DNA of 64,000 nucleotides from NCBI GenBank assembly GCA_016190665.1, contig JACPQD010000098.1, positions 51,513-115,512 of the forward strand, in the 5' to 3' direction. Below are positions 36,588 through 44,685 of the stretch, piece by piece (position 1 is the stretch's first letter; the number at the start of each line of letters is the position of its first letter). The notes beneath the pieces are model-generated. The model saw only the letters and a program-made list of their open reading frames with translations, was not told the origin of the DNA and did no database searches. Position numbers and translations under genes: made by a program. The stretch comes from Chloroflexota bacterium. GTDB lineage: Bacteria; Chloroflexota; Dehalococcoidia; JACPQD01.

Positions 36588-36760
36588 TTGCCGCGCGGCT
36601 CCTCGATAAGTCCCCAATAGCCCAGCTTGGCCGACCTGCTCCATCCGGAAAAGCCAGCCCTCCGCCTGGGCCGGCTGGCCCGCCGGCCGCCATAGGCAAT
36701 GTAGGCCGCGGCCGCGATCAGAGCTCGTTTTCTTCGGTCCGGACGTTTCTTGCGAGGCAT
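36584..36760 (-). CDS. Small basic protein between carboxyltransferase and biotin carrier
   Basis: The 58-residue product reads MPRKKRPDRRKRALIAAAAY, then an Arg-rich linker and GFSGWSRSAKLGYWGLIEE. Not recognised with confidence. Small subunits occur at this operon position in sodium-pumping decarboxylases and in actinobacterial acyl-CoA carboxylases (epsilon). The pattern of an Ala/Ile helix, a linker and a Trp-containing tail is similar to those. ATG 36760 has GGGAGG five bases upstream, and the stop overlaps the biotin carrier start, supporting real expression. Confidence 0.55.
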   Translation of the reverse strand: MPRKKRPDRRKRALIAAAAYIAYGGRRASRPRRRAGFSGWSRSAKLGYWGLIEEPRGK

Positions 36761-36796
36761 CATCACCTCCCGGTCTCTAACGACGAACGATGAATC

Positions 36797-36826
36797 CTGA
36801 ATGCTGAAGGCTGAAAGCTGAATGCT
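36797..36826. repeat. GCTGAAAGCTGAATGCT word repeat
   Basis: CTGAATGCTGAAGGCTGAAA and continuation, between the small gene and the carboxyltransferase. Related words occur at 9048-9092 and 50152-50250. Confidence 0.5.
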
Positions 36827-36827
36827 C

Positions 36828-38387
36828 TTATAAAGGCATATTGCCATGCCGCTTGGGGTAGCCGCGGCGCCTTTTGCCCCTCATCAAGTCCAGAGCCCGG
36901 ATGAGGCGCTGTCTCGTCTCCCGCGGCTCAATAACATCTTCGATACGGCCCCCGTAGGACGCATCCGCAATGGGACTGGCCATCTTCTCACGGAACTCCC
37001 TGACCTTCTGGGCGCGAAACTCCTCCGGATTGGCTGCCTTCTTTATCTCGTCCGCGTAGATAAGCTCCACCGATTGCTCCGCCCCCATGGTGCCCAACTC
37101 GGCGATGGGCCAGGCGAAGACGAAATCGGTCCCCAGCGCCGCCACCAACCCCATCCCCAGGTTGCCACCCCCGTAACACTTGCGCATGAGTATAGCGATG
37201 CGGGGGACCACTGCCTCGCAGAGGGCGTAGAGCACCTTGGCGCCATGCCGGATGATCCCCATGTGTTCTTGTTCGACGCCCGGAAAGTAAGCTGGGGTGT
37301 CGATCAGCAGCACCAGAGGAATACTGAAAGCATCGCAGAAACGGATGAAGCGCGCCTGCTTATCAGAGCTGTCCACGGTCAGGGCGCCGCTTCGCACCAT
37401 GGGCTGGTTAGCCACGAAGCCAACAGGGCGGCCATTCAGGCGCGCGAAACCGACGATCAGTTCCGGCGCGAAATCGGCCTTAACCTCCAGAAAGTCGCCG
37501 TTATCCGCCAGCACCTCGATGACCCGGTGCATATCATAGCTCTTGCGCCCGTCGGCGGGGACGATGGATTCCAGGATATCGTCCAGCCGCTCTGCGCTGT
37601 CGCCGGTTTCGAGAACGGGCGGCTCCTCCAGGTGATTCGAGGGGAGGAAGCTGAGCAGCTTTCGAATAGTCCGAAAGCACTCCTCTTCACTGGCCATGCG
37701 GAAATCGGACACGCCCGATATCTCGCAGTGGACCCGGGCGCCGCCCAGGTCCTCGAAAGTGACATCCTCCCCCGTCACCGACTTGATAACGCGCGGCCCG
37801 GTGATGAACATCTGGCTGATGCCCTCCACCATAAAGATAAAATCCGTGAGGGCGGGGCCGTAGGCCGCGAGCCCGGCGCAGGAGCCAAGCACGGCGGAAA
37901 TTTGCGGAATGACGCCGGAAGCCTGGGTGAGTGGGTAGAGCACCGCCGAGCCGCTCTTGGGGTTCTCGGGAATGGGCGGCGCGCCGCCCTCCCCTACCTT
38001 CTCCACCCGCCTGCCCGGCGAATCGTTCAGCCCGACGAGCGGGACACCCATATCCAGGGCGCGCTCCACGGTGCGGTAGAGCTTCATGCCATGCAGGTAG
38101 CCGACAGAGCCGCCCAGCACGGTAGAGTCCTGAGAGTAGACGCAGACGGTACGGCCGTCGATGGCGCCCTGGCCGGTGACGACGCCATCCCCCGGCGCCT
38201 TAGCCATCAGCCCGGCCATCATGCCGAACTCGACGAAGCTGCCCGGGTCCAGAAGGCGGTCTATCCTTTCGCGGGCGGTGAGCTTGCCCCGTTCATGCAG
38301 CCGCGCGATCCTGTCCGCGCCGCCGCCCTGCAGGGCGGCCTCGCGGGCCTCTCTCAGCCTCTTGATGCTTTCCTGCATGTAGTCCAT
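36828..38387 (-). CDS. Acyl-CoA carboxyltransferase subunit (propionyl-CoA carboxylase beta / methylmalonyl-CoA decarboxylase alpha type)
   Basis: The 519 residues contain both carboxyltransferase halves: RIARLHERGKLTARERIDRL, GTVCVYSQDSTVLGGSVG-type region, KSGSAVLYPLTQASGVIPQI, GPRVIKSVTGEDVTFEDLGG, and the second-half VDTPAYFPGVEQE-type site (LLIDTPAYFPGVEQEHMG) with KCYGGGNLGMG. It moves a carboxyl group between biotin and acyl-CoA; direction (carboxylation or decarboxylation) cannot be told. The C-terminal YPKRHGNMPL extends to 36828. Operon neighbours point to the malonyl-CoA-type product of the mutase. Confidence 0.92.
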   Translation of the reverse strand: MDYMQESIKRLREAREAALQGGGADRIARLHERGKLTARERIDRLLDPGSFVEFGMMAGLMAKAPGDGVVTGQGAIDGRTVCVYSQDSTVLGGSVGYLHGMKLYRTVERALDMGVPLVGLNDSPGRRVEKVGEGGAPPIPENPKSGSAVLYPLTQASGVIPQISAVLGSCAGLAAYGPALTDFIFMVEGISQMFITGPRVIKSVTGEDVTFEDLGGARVHCEISGVSDFRMASEEECFRTIRKLLSFLPSNHLEEPPVLETGDSAERLDDILESIVPADGRKSYDMHRVIEVLADNGDFLEVKADFAPELIVGFARLNGRPVGFVANQPMVRSGALTVDSSDKQARFIRFCDAFSIPLVLLIDTPAYFPGVEQEHMGIIRHGAKVLYALCEAVVPRIAILMRKCYGGGNLGMGLVAALGTDFVFAWPIAELGTMGAEQSVELIYADEIKKAANPEEFRAQKVREFREKMASPIADASYGGRIEDVIEPRETRQRLIRALDLMRGKRRRGYPKRHGNMPL

Positions 38388-38409
38388 GACTTCTTCTTCA
38401 CTCCGCCCT

Positions 38410-38452
38410 CAGACCTGTCGGACCAGTCTGATCTGTCCGACGCGTCAGACTG
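38410..38452. repeat. Dispersed TCGGAC/GTCAGAC repeat
   Basis: CAGACCTGTCGGACCAGTCT followed by GATCTGTCCGACGCGTCAGACTG, in the 92-base gap between the two large genes of the mutase operon. Confidence 0.7.
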
Positions 38453-38479
38453 CCCTCCTGTCCGAACCCAACCCCCAAC

Positions 38480-40222
38480 CTAAGCCACTCCAAACTCCCG
38501 GTACTCCCCGAAGACTTCGCGGAGGATCCCGCACATCTCCCCCAGCGTTGCATAAGCCTTCACCGCCTCCAGTATGGCAGGGATGAGATTCACGCTCTCG
38601 TCTCTGGCCTCCTCGCGCAGTCGCTTCAAAGCGGCCGCCACCGTCGCGTTGTCTCGTTCCTTGCGCACCCGCGCCAGGTTCGCGATCTGCCTTTCCTCGG
38701 CTTGCTCCCTTTTCATCGGATCGTAAGGATGGGGGACAAGACGAGAGGTGGAGACCTCCAGCTCGTTTTCGCCCATGAACTTGTTCACGCCCACGATAGT
38801 CCGTTGCCCGGTCTCCACTTCCCTCTGGAACTCATAGGCGCTTCTGGCGATCTCCTGCTGGACGAAACCCTTCTCGATGGCAGCTACGGCGCCGCCCATG
38901 GCATCGACTTTCTCGAGCAATTCCCAGGCCTGCTGCTCCACGCGATCGGTAAGGGACTCCACGTAGTAAGAACCGGCCAGCGGGTCGGTGACCTGATTTA
39001 GCTTGGCCTCATGTTCCAGTATCCTGGCGGCATCGTAGCGAAGCTGAAGCGCCTCGGCGCTGAAGCCCAGGCCGAGGGCCTCATCGTAGAAGGGCCGCAC
39101 GTCGACCCCACCACCCGAAAGCGCGGAGGCTATCCCCCCGATCACTGATCTGGTGAGATTGTTGAGGGGACGCTGGACGGTGGTGTTCACATTCCCTATC
39201 ATGGCCGTGGTGACACATCGATAGAGCCAGCTTCTTGGCTGTTTGGCGCCGAGCCTATCGCGGGCGATCCTGGCCCACATGCGGCGCGCGGCGCGCTGGA
39301 GCGCAATCTCCGCGAAGAAGTCCATGCTGCCACCCAGGCTATGAAAAGTGAAGCGAGGCATGAAGGTGTCGATGTCCAGCCCAGCGTCCGTGCCCAGCTT
39401 GATGTAGGCGATGGCGTCGGAAAAGGTGAACGCGAGCACCTGAGTCCCGCTGGCCCCCGCCTCTCGCATATGATAGCCGGTTATGCTGATGGTGTTCATC
39501 GCCGGAAGGTGTTGGGTGCAATAGGTGATGGTATCCCGCACCATCCTCAGCGCCGGCCTGGGCGGGAAGATATAGGTCCCGCGGGCGATGTATTCCTTCA
39601 GGATGTCGTTTTGCGGCGTGCCGCGCAGCTTGTTGAGGGGGATGCCGCGCTTGTCCGCCAGGGCGATGTACATGGCCAGGATGATATTGCACGGAGCATT
39701 GATAGTGAAATTAGACGCGATCTTGTCCAGATCGCTTGCCCCCGTCCACGCTTCATAGATGACCTCCATGTCGCGAAGGGAATCTACCGCCACCCCGGTC
39801 TTCCCCACCTCGCCGCGCGCCAGAGGATCGTCCGAGTCGTAGCCGAGCTGAGTGGGCAGGTCGAAAGCGAGATTCGGGCCGCCGGGACGGCCGGCGGCCG
39901 TCATCAAGCGGTAAAAATCGCGCGTGTCCTCGGGAGTCCCGTAACCAGAGTAGTCGCCGGCGCGCACAAGTCCGCCTCCGCTCAGGATGTATCCGCCGCC
40001 CGTGGCGCCAGGCACCGAGGTGGGATAGTTGCCCGCGGTGAAAGGGAATTCTCCGGGGAAGCCAACCTTGCCCAGGAAATCGAAGTCCGGGATATCCCCG
40101 GGAGTATAGAAACGGTTCGGGCTTTCCTTGGCGCCGAACCTCTCCAGGGAGCGCCTCAGCGTCCCCTCCTCCCAGGCTTTCCTCCTCCGCTTGATCTCTT
40201 CCAACCTATCGCGATCGAACAT
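38480..40222 (-). CDS. Cobalamin-dependent acyl-CoA mutase large subunit, divergent substrate loop
   Basis: The 580 residues follow the MCM large-subunit fold: LAFDLPTQLGYDSDDPLA, GTPQNDILKEYIARGTYIFP (Gln and Arg that hold the acyl-CoA), SITGYHMREAGASG (catalytic Tyr-His) and DPLAGSYYVESLTD. Canonical MCM has PFTRG-x-x-x-TMYRGRPWTMRQY; here residues ~60-94 read PFTAGNYPTSVPGATGGGYI then LSGGGLVRAGDYSGYG, so the usual Tyr/Arg contacts are missing. The HSQTSGW region is also replaced (CVTTAMIGNVN). It may act on a substrate other than methylmalonyl-CoA. ATG 40222 has AAGGAGG seven bases upstream. Confidence 0.88.
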   Translation of the reverse strand: MFDRDRLEEIKRRRKAWEEGTLRRSLERFGAKESPNRFYTPGDIPDFDFLGKVGFPGEFPFTAGNYPTSVPGATGGGYILSGGGLVRAGDYSGYGTPEDTRDFYRLMTAAGRPGGPNLAFDLPTQLGYDSDDPLARGEVGKTGVAVDSLRDMEVIYEAWTGASDLDKIASNFTINAPCNIILAMYIALADKRGIPLNKLRGTPQNDILKEYIARGTYIFPPRPALRMVRDTITYCTQHLPAMNTISITGYHMREAGASGTQVLAFTFSDAIAYIKLGTDAGLDIDTFMPRFTFHSLGGSMDFFAEIALQRAARRMWARIARDRLGAKQPRSWLYRCVTTAMIGNVNTTVQRPLNNLTRSVIGGIASALSGGGVDVRPFYDEALGLGFSAEALQLRYDAARILEHEAKLNQVTDPLAGSYYVESLTDRVEQQAWELLEKVDAMGGAVAAIEKGFVQQEIARSAYEFQREVETGQRTIVGVNKFMGENELEVSTSRLVPHPYDPMKREQAEERQIANLARVRKERDNATVAAALKRLREEARDESVNLIPAILEAVKAYATLGEMCGILREVFGEYREFGVA

Positions 40223-40274
40223 GCCTGGCCTCCTTACCTTCAATCAGCGGAAGACGACCCCGACTACCCGATGA

Positions 40275-40304
40275 AATGTATCATTTTTCTTTCCGGGGTG
40301 TCAA
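40275..40304 (-). promoter_or_regulatory. Promoter of the acyl-CoA mutase operon
   Basis: Minus strand TTGACA (40299-40304), 18 bases, TACATT (40275-40280). The -35 overlaps the -35 of the divergent nfi promoter. Confidence 0.5.
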
Positions 40305-40334
40305 GGAATACTGGAGATGCTATAATTAGCCTAG
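40298..40334 (+). promoter_or_regulatory. nfi promoter, leaderless
   Basis: GTGTCA, 17 bases, TATAAT (40321-40326), then TAGCCTAG. Predicted start ~40333, only ~5 nt before ATG 40338, which has no ribosome site. Confidence 0.5.
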
Positions 40335-40337
40335 AAG

Positions 40338-41045
40338 ATGAGAATACGGCAGCTTCATGGCTGGCGCGTTAGTCCGGCGGAGGCCCGACTGATTCAGCGC
40401 GAGTTGGCTTCGCAGGTTTCCACCGGGAACGAAATCGCTGAAGTTCATCTCGTGGCGGGAGTGGACCTGGCCGCGGGCAATCGTAGTGGCGCGGCTCGGG
40501 GCGCGGTGGTGGTGCTTCAATACCCCGAACTGGCGCCGGTAGAGACTAGCGTGGTGGAGCGCGAGCTGGAGTTCCCTTACGTGCCCGGGCTCCTCTCCTT
40601 TCGGGAAACACCCGTCATCATCGAAGCTTGCGAGAGGCTCTCGGCCCAGCCGGACCTGTTTTTGGTAGACGGTCAGGGCTATGCCCACCCCAGGAGGTTT
40701 GGCTTCGCCTGCCACCTGGGCCTTCTGCTGGACGTGCCGACCGTCGGTTGCGCCAAATCGATCCTTGTCGGCCAGCATGAAGAACTGGGCAAAGAAGCGG
40801 GAAGCCGCGCCAATCTCATCGACAGAGGTGAGGTAGTGGGAGCAGCGGTCCGCACCCGGGCAGGAGTCAGGCCGGTGTACGTCTCTATCGGGCACAGAGT
40901 GGACCTGGAAGCGGCGATGGATTGGGTACTGAGATGCTGCCGCAGCTACCGCCTCCCGGAGCCCCTTCGATTGGCGCACCAGGCGGCGGGAGGGCATTTG
41001 GCCGAGCCAGCGGTCAGACCCGTCCGACAGGTCCGACCGGTCTGA
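40338..41045 (+). CDS. nfi: Endonuclease V
   Basis: Cleaves DNA near deoxyinosine. The 235 residues show VAGVDLAAG with the first catalytic Asp (~42), FPYVPGLLSFRETP with the Glu (~88) and LFLVDGQGYAHPRRFGFACH with the second Asp (~109), then VGCAKSILVG. The last ~11 residues and the stop are encoded by a dispersed repeat (41012-41048), so the natural C-terminus has probably been replaced. Promoter and start argue for a leaderless message. Confidence 0.93.
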   Translation: MRIRQLHGWRVSPAEARLIQRELASQVSTGNEIAEVHLVAGVDLAAGNRSGAARGAVVVLQYPELAPVETSVVERELEFPYVPGLLSFRETPVIIEACERLSAQPDLFLVDGQGYAHPRRFGFACHLGLLLDVPTVGCAKSILVGQHEELGKEAGSRANLIDRGEVVGAAVRTRAGVRPVYVSIGHRVDLEAAMDWVLRCCRSYRLPEPLRLAHQAAGGHLAEPAVRPVRQVRPV

Positions 41046-41048
41046 TCC
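41012..41048. repeat. Dispersed GTCAGACC/GTCCGAC repeat forming the end of nfi
   Basis: GGTCAGACCCGTCCGACAGG followed by TCCGACCGGTCTGATCC; near-palindromic. The nfi stop TGA (41043-41045) lies inside. Confidence 0.7.
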
Positions 41049-41081
41049 TACTAGTACTGTTGCCTTGAGAGGTATCCTACC

Positions 41082-42195
41082 ATGAGCATGCAAGAGAAAA
41101 CAGCCATACTTCCGGAGCTGATATCACGCATCCGTGACCTCATGGTGCGTCTTTGACATCGAAGGCAAGGAGAAGGAAATCGCCGAGCTTGAAGCGGGGT
41201 CGGCGGCCCCTGATTTCTGGTCGGACCAGGCCGCGGCGCAAGCCGCCATGCAGCGCCTGGGCGAGTTGAGAGAGGTTGTTGACCGTTGGCGCGAGCTGGA
41301 GAAGCAAGCCAGTGACCTCAGCGAACTGTCCGAGTTGGCCCGCAACGAGGGCGATATCGATCTGGAGACGGAAACCCAGGCAGAAGTCGACAAGCTGGCG
41401 GCCCGTCTGGACGATCTGGAGTTCCAGCTCCTCTTTAGCGGCGAGCACGATCGCCGCAGCGCCATCCTCGCCGTTCACGCCGGCGCGGGAGGCACCGAGT
41501 CCCAGGACTGGGCGGAGATCCTTCTGCGCATGTACTTGCGCTGGGCAGAGCGGCGCGGGTTCCAGACTGATGTGTTGGACATCTCACCCGGTGAGGAAGC
41601 GGGCATAAAAAGCGCCACCATCGAGGTGAGAGGGAAATACTCCTACGGATACCTGAAGTCGGAGCGGGGCGTGCACCGGCTGGTGCGGCTTTCGCCCTTC
41701 GATACCGATCACGCTCGTCACACATCCTTCGCCCTGGTGGAGGTGCTGCCGGAGCCCGAAAGGAACGTCGACATCATCATCAATCCCGATGACTTGCGCA
41801 TGGAGTTTTTCCGCGCTAGCGGCGCGGGCGGCCAGAATGTCCAGAAGAACGCCACGGCTGTCCGGATCACCCACATCCCTACCGGGATCACGGCGAGTTG
41901 CCAGAATGAGCGCTCCCAATTTCAAAACAGAGAAGCAGCTATGAAAGTCCTCCAGGCCAGGCTCATGGAAATCGAGATGGCAAAGAAGGCTGAGGAACAG
42001 GCGAAGCTCAAGGGTGAGCATGTGGCCGCTGGCTGGGGCAACCAGATTCGCAGCTACATCCTGCATCCTTACAAGCTGGTCAAGGACCACCGGACCGGGT
42101 ACGAAACAACCAACCCCGCCGCGGTCCTCGAAGGGGAGATAGACGATTTCTTGAGAGACTACCTCAAGTCCACGGTACGGGAGTCAAACCCATGA
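41082..42195 (+). CDS. prfB: Peptide chain release factor 2, programmed +1 frameshift
   Basis: Recognises UGA/UAA stop codons and releases the peptide. ATG 41082 (GAGAGG nine bases upstream) opens a 24-codon frame ending CGT-CTT-TGA-C. A +1 shift at CTT (41151-41153) reads CTT-GAC and continues LDIEGKEKEIAELEA in the main frame to 42195. That slippery stop is the classic RF2 autoregulatory site. The main frame has SPF (VRLSPFDTDHARH) for stop recognition and SGAGGQNVQKNATAVRITH with the catalytic GGQ. The upstream SD-like spur is weak (GGTG). Total ~370 residues, normal. Confidence 0.95.
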
Positions 42196-43475
42196 AATGG
42201 CTGTCCCTGTTACTGGCCCTTGCGTTCCTCGCCGTCTTATCACCTGGTCCCTCCGAGGCTCAGGCGACCATCTCCGTCACCTCGAGCTCCTTCGAGAACA
42301 AGTTTCCTAACGAGCTTATTTTCCGAGTGGAGGCAACGAGTCCGGCGGACATCAACAAAATAACCCTTTTCTACGCCATCAAGGGAGATAAAGGCGAGGT
42401 ATCCGCTTATGCGTATCCCGAATTCACGCCGGGAAAGCAGGTCAAGGCGGAATACCGTCTGAACACCAGGAAGAACTACATTCCTCCCGGGACGGAAATG
42501 CGCTTTTATTGGGGGATCGAGGACTCGGCTGGCGGCAGGCTGGAATCCAAGCCTTCCGCGTTGAGCTACGACGATGTCCGCTTCCAGTGGCGCAACATCA
42601 GCCAGGGCGGCGTCACCCTCTATTGGTACGTGGGCGCTGAGGACTTCGCCAAAGGATTGCTGGACGCGGGACTGGCCGCCATAAAGCGCCTGTCCTCGGA
42701 CGCGGCAATCCAATATGAGCGGCCCATGAAAATATGGGTCTATGGCACGAAGGCGGAGATGGACTCGGCTTTGCCACTGCGCAGCGAAACCTACAGAGAG
42801 CAAATAGTCACTCTGGGAGTGCGCCTCTCGGCAGATGTTCTGGCGGTGCTTGGTAGCCACCGAGAGGTGAAAGAGACTCTCGCCCACGAGCTGAGCCACA
42901 TGGTCATCCACCAGGCAGCCGAGGGCCCCTTCGGAAGCATACCGGCCTGGCTGGACGAGGGTCTTGCCGTGAATGCCGAGGAGAACGTGCCGGGCCGGTA
43001 CGACCGGATACTGCAGGATGCCGTGAAGAGGGACGCCCTCATTTCCCTTCAGTCGCTGTCTTCGCCTCCCGGAAACCCCGACCAGGTGGACTTGTTCTAT
43101 GCGGAGTCGTACAGTGTGGTGAAGCTGCTTCTCAAGGACCGCGACAAAATGAGGGAATTGCTCGCGGCCTTCAAAGCGGGGAGCAGCCAGGCTGATGCGT
43201 TGAAGAAAGCCTACGGATTCGACCTGCCGACCCTGGAAAACAACTGGCGGGCCACCCTGGGTCTGGCCCCAAGGCCCACCCCACCCCCCGGTGACAGCCG
43301 TCCGCAGGCGGTACCCTCGCTGGTTCCCTTCGGCCTTCCCACCCCCTTGCCGGCCACGGCGTCCCAGCCGGCTAGCATATCGGTCAACGTCGTAGGAATA
43401 GCTGCCGCGGGGTTTGCCATACTGGTCGCCGTGGTCGCGGTTGTAGCCGGCCTCGTTATCATCAGACGCGGGTAG
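42192..43475 (+). CDS. Membrane-anchored peptidase MA-like metallohydrolase
   Basis: The 427 residues have a signal peptide (MKWLSLLLALAFLAVLSPGP), a beta domain (~25-140), and a gluzincin peptidase domain with TLAHELSHMVIHQA (HExxH, ~235) and WLDEGLAVNAEE (the downstream Glu, ~263). A Pro-rich stalk and a C-terminal membrane helix (IAAAGFAILVAVVAVVAGLV) follow. It probably works outside the membrane on unknown peptides. ATG overlaps the prfB stop (ATGA), suggesting coupling. Confidence 0.85.
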   Translation: MKWLSLLLALAFLAVLSPGPSEAQATISVTSSSFENKFPNELIFRVEATSPADINKITLFYAIKGDKGEVSAYAYPEFTPGKQVKAEYRLNTRKNYIPPGTEMRFYWGIEDSAGGRLESKPSALSYDDVRFQWRNISQGGVTLYWYVGAEDFAKGLLDAGLAAIKRLSSDAAIQYERPMKIWVYGTKAEMDSALPLRSETYREQIVTLGVRLSADVLAVLGSHREVKETLAHELSHMVIHQAAEGPFGSIPAWLDEGLAVNAEENVPGRYDRILQDAVKRDALISLQSLSSPPGNPDQVDLFYAESYSVVKLLLKDRDKMRELLAAFKAGSSQADALKKAYGFDLPTLENNWRATLGLAPRPTPPPGDSRPQAVPSLVPFGLPTPLPATASQPASISVNVVGIAAAGFAILVAVVAVVAGLVIIRRG

Positions 43476-43481
43476 GAGGAC

Positions 43482-44630
43482 TTGCACAGCAGCAAGCGAT
43501 CGCAAGTCCTGTTCTGCCTCGGCACCTTCCTCTTTTGGGTATCTCTTTACGTGTACATGCCCATTCTACCGGTCTACGCTGAATCGCTTGGCAGCACCAT
43601 GACCATCGTAGGGCTTGTAGTGTCATCCTACGGGTTCGCCCAGCTCACCCTTCGCATTCCGCTGGGAATCTGGTCGGACAGGTTGGGCAGGAGAAAGCCC
43701 TTTGTGCTTGCCGGCCTGGGAGTAGCGGGATTGGCGGCCCTGGGACTGGGCTTTGCTCCCAATGTGTGGTTCCTTCTGGGAGCGAGAACTCTGACTGGGC
43801 TTGCCGCGGCCACCTGGGTGCCCTTCACCGTGCTTTTCGCCAGCTACTTCACTCAAGATCGCGCCACCAGGGCGATCAGCATAATCATGTTCGTCACCGG
43901 GCTGGCTGAGATGGTCAGCACCTATTTGGGCGGCTTCATCGCCGAGAGTTTCGGCTGGCAGGCCACCTTCTTCAGCGGGGCGGCCTTCGCCAGCGTCGGA
44001 ATCCTTCTCATGCTGAGAGTGCAAGACCGCACAGAGGCGGTTGAGCAAGTTCTCTCCCTGACGCAGATAAAACGGATCGCCACCGTGCCCTCTCTTATCT
44101 GGATATCCTTGCTTGCCCTGTTGGTCGCCTTCATCAGCTTCGGCATAAACTTTGGCTTCGCCAACGTCTACGCGGCCCATATCGGCGCCTCCAAGGCGGA
44201 CCTGGGGACTATGACCGGGCTCATGTTCGCCGCCCAGGCGGTGGCCACGTTGTTGTGCTCCGCTTTGGTTGAGCGCACGGGCGGACGTTTCATGGTGGTA
44301 GCCGGACTCTCATTGATGGGGCTGGCGAATCTGGCTGTGCCCTCTATCACAAATGTGCCATTGATGACGGTCTACCAGGCAGTCTCGGGGATGGGAAGAG
44401 GCTTAACGCGGCCCGTTTTTATGGCGTTAAGCATACTGGCCGTACCCGGTCCCGAGCGGGCCACGGCCATGGGGGTCTTTCAAGCAGTGTATGCTTTCGG
44501 AACTATCGTCGGCCCGGCTCTTTCCGGAGCCTGGGCGGATTCCTTCGGCCTGCCCAGTGTCTTCATCATGGCCGCCGCCATAAGCCTCACCGGCGCAGCG
44601 CTGGCGGTCTTCAAGGTGCCCGCGAAGTAG
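43482..44630 (+). CDS. MFS transporter
   Basis: The 382-residue product has about twelve membrane segments. The MFS signature is in the loop between segments 2 and 3 (GIWSDRLGRRKPFVLAG). Segment content resembles drug/sugar exporters of the DHA1 type. Substrate unknown. TTG 43482 directly follows TAGGAGGAC, six bases after the peptidase gene, so these form an operon with prfB. Ends just before a double-palindrome repeat. Confidence 0.9.
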   Translation: MHSSKRSQVLFCLGTFLFWVSLYVYMPILPVYAESLGSTMTIVGLVVSSYGFAQLTLRIPLGIWSDRLGRRKPFVLAGLGVAGLAALGLGFAPNVWFLLGARTLTGLAAATWVPFTVLFASYFTQDRATRAISIIMFVTGLAEMVSTYLGGFIAESFGWQATFFSGAAFASVGILLMLRVQDRTEAVEQVLSLTQIKRIATVPSLIWISLLALLVAFISFGINFGFANVYAAHIGASKADLGTMTGLMFAAQAVATLLCSALVERTGGRFMVVAGLSLMGLANLAVPSITNVPLMTVYQAVSGMGRGLTRPVFMALSILAVPGPERATAMGVFQAVYAFGTIVGPALSGAWADSFGLPSVFIMAAAISLTGAALAVFKVPAK

Positions 44631-44644
44631 GGGAGAGGCGTGTT

Positions 44645-44676
44645 AGACCGCGCGGTCTCTGAGACCACGCAGGTCT
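44645..44676. repeat. Double palindrome AGACCGCGCGGTCT, copy 2
   Basis: AGACCGCGCGGTCTCTGAGA then CCACGCAGGTCT. Same framework (AGACC-n-GGTCT-yTGAGACC-n-AGGTCT) as 34684-34716, and likewise 14 bases after a plus-strand stop between convergent genes. Confidence 0.6.
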
Positions 44677-44685
44677 GGGAATGCG

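Noticed and set aside
36846..38483. 545-codon open frame on the plus strand opposite the carboxyltransferase
   Set aside because: It is the antisense shadow of a clearly recognised gene and its peptide resembles no family.
41082..41156. prfB as a pseudogene because of the early TGA
   Set aside because: CTT-TGA-C is the known RF2 programmed frameshift site and the +1 frame is intact with SPF and GGQ.
42240..43505. 421-codon minus-strand frame opposite the peptidase gene
   Set aside because: Shadow; HExxH peptidase with signal peptide is on the plus strand.
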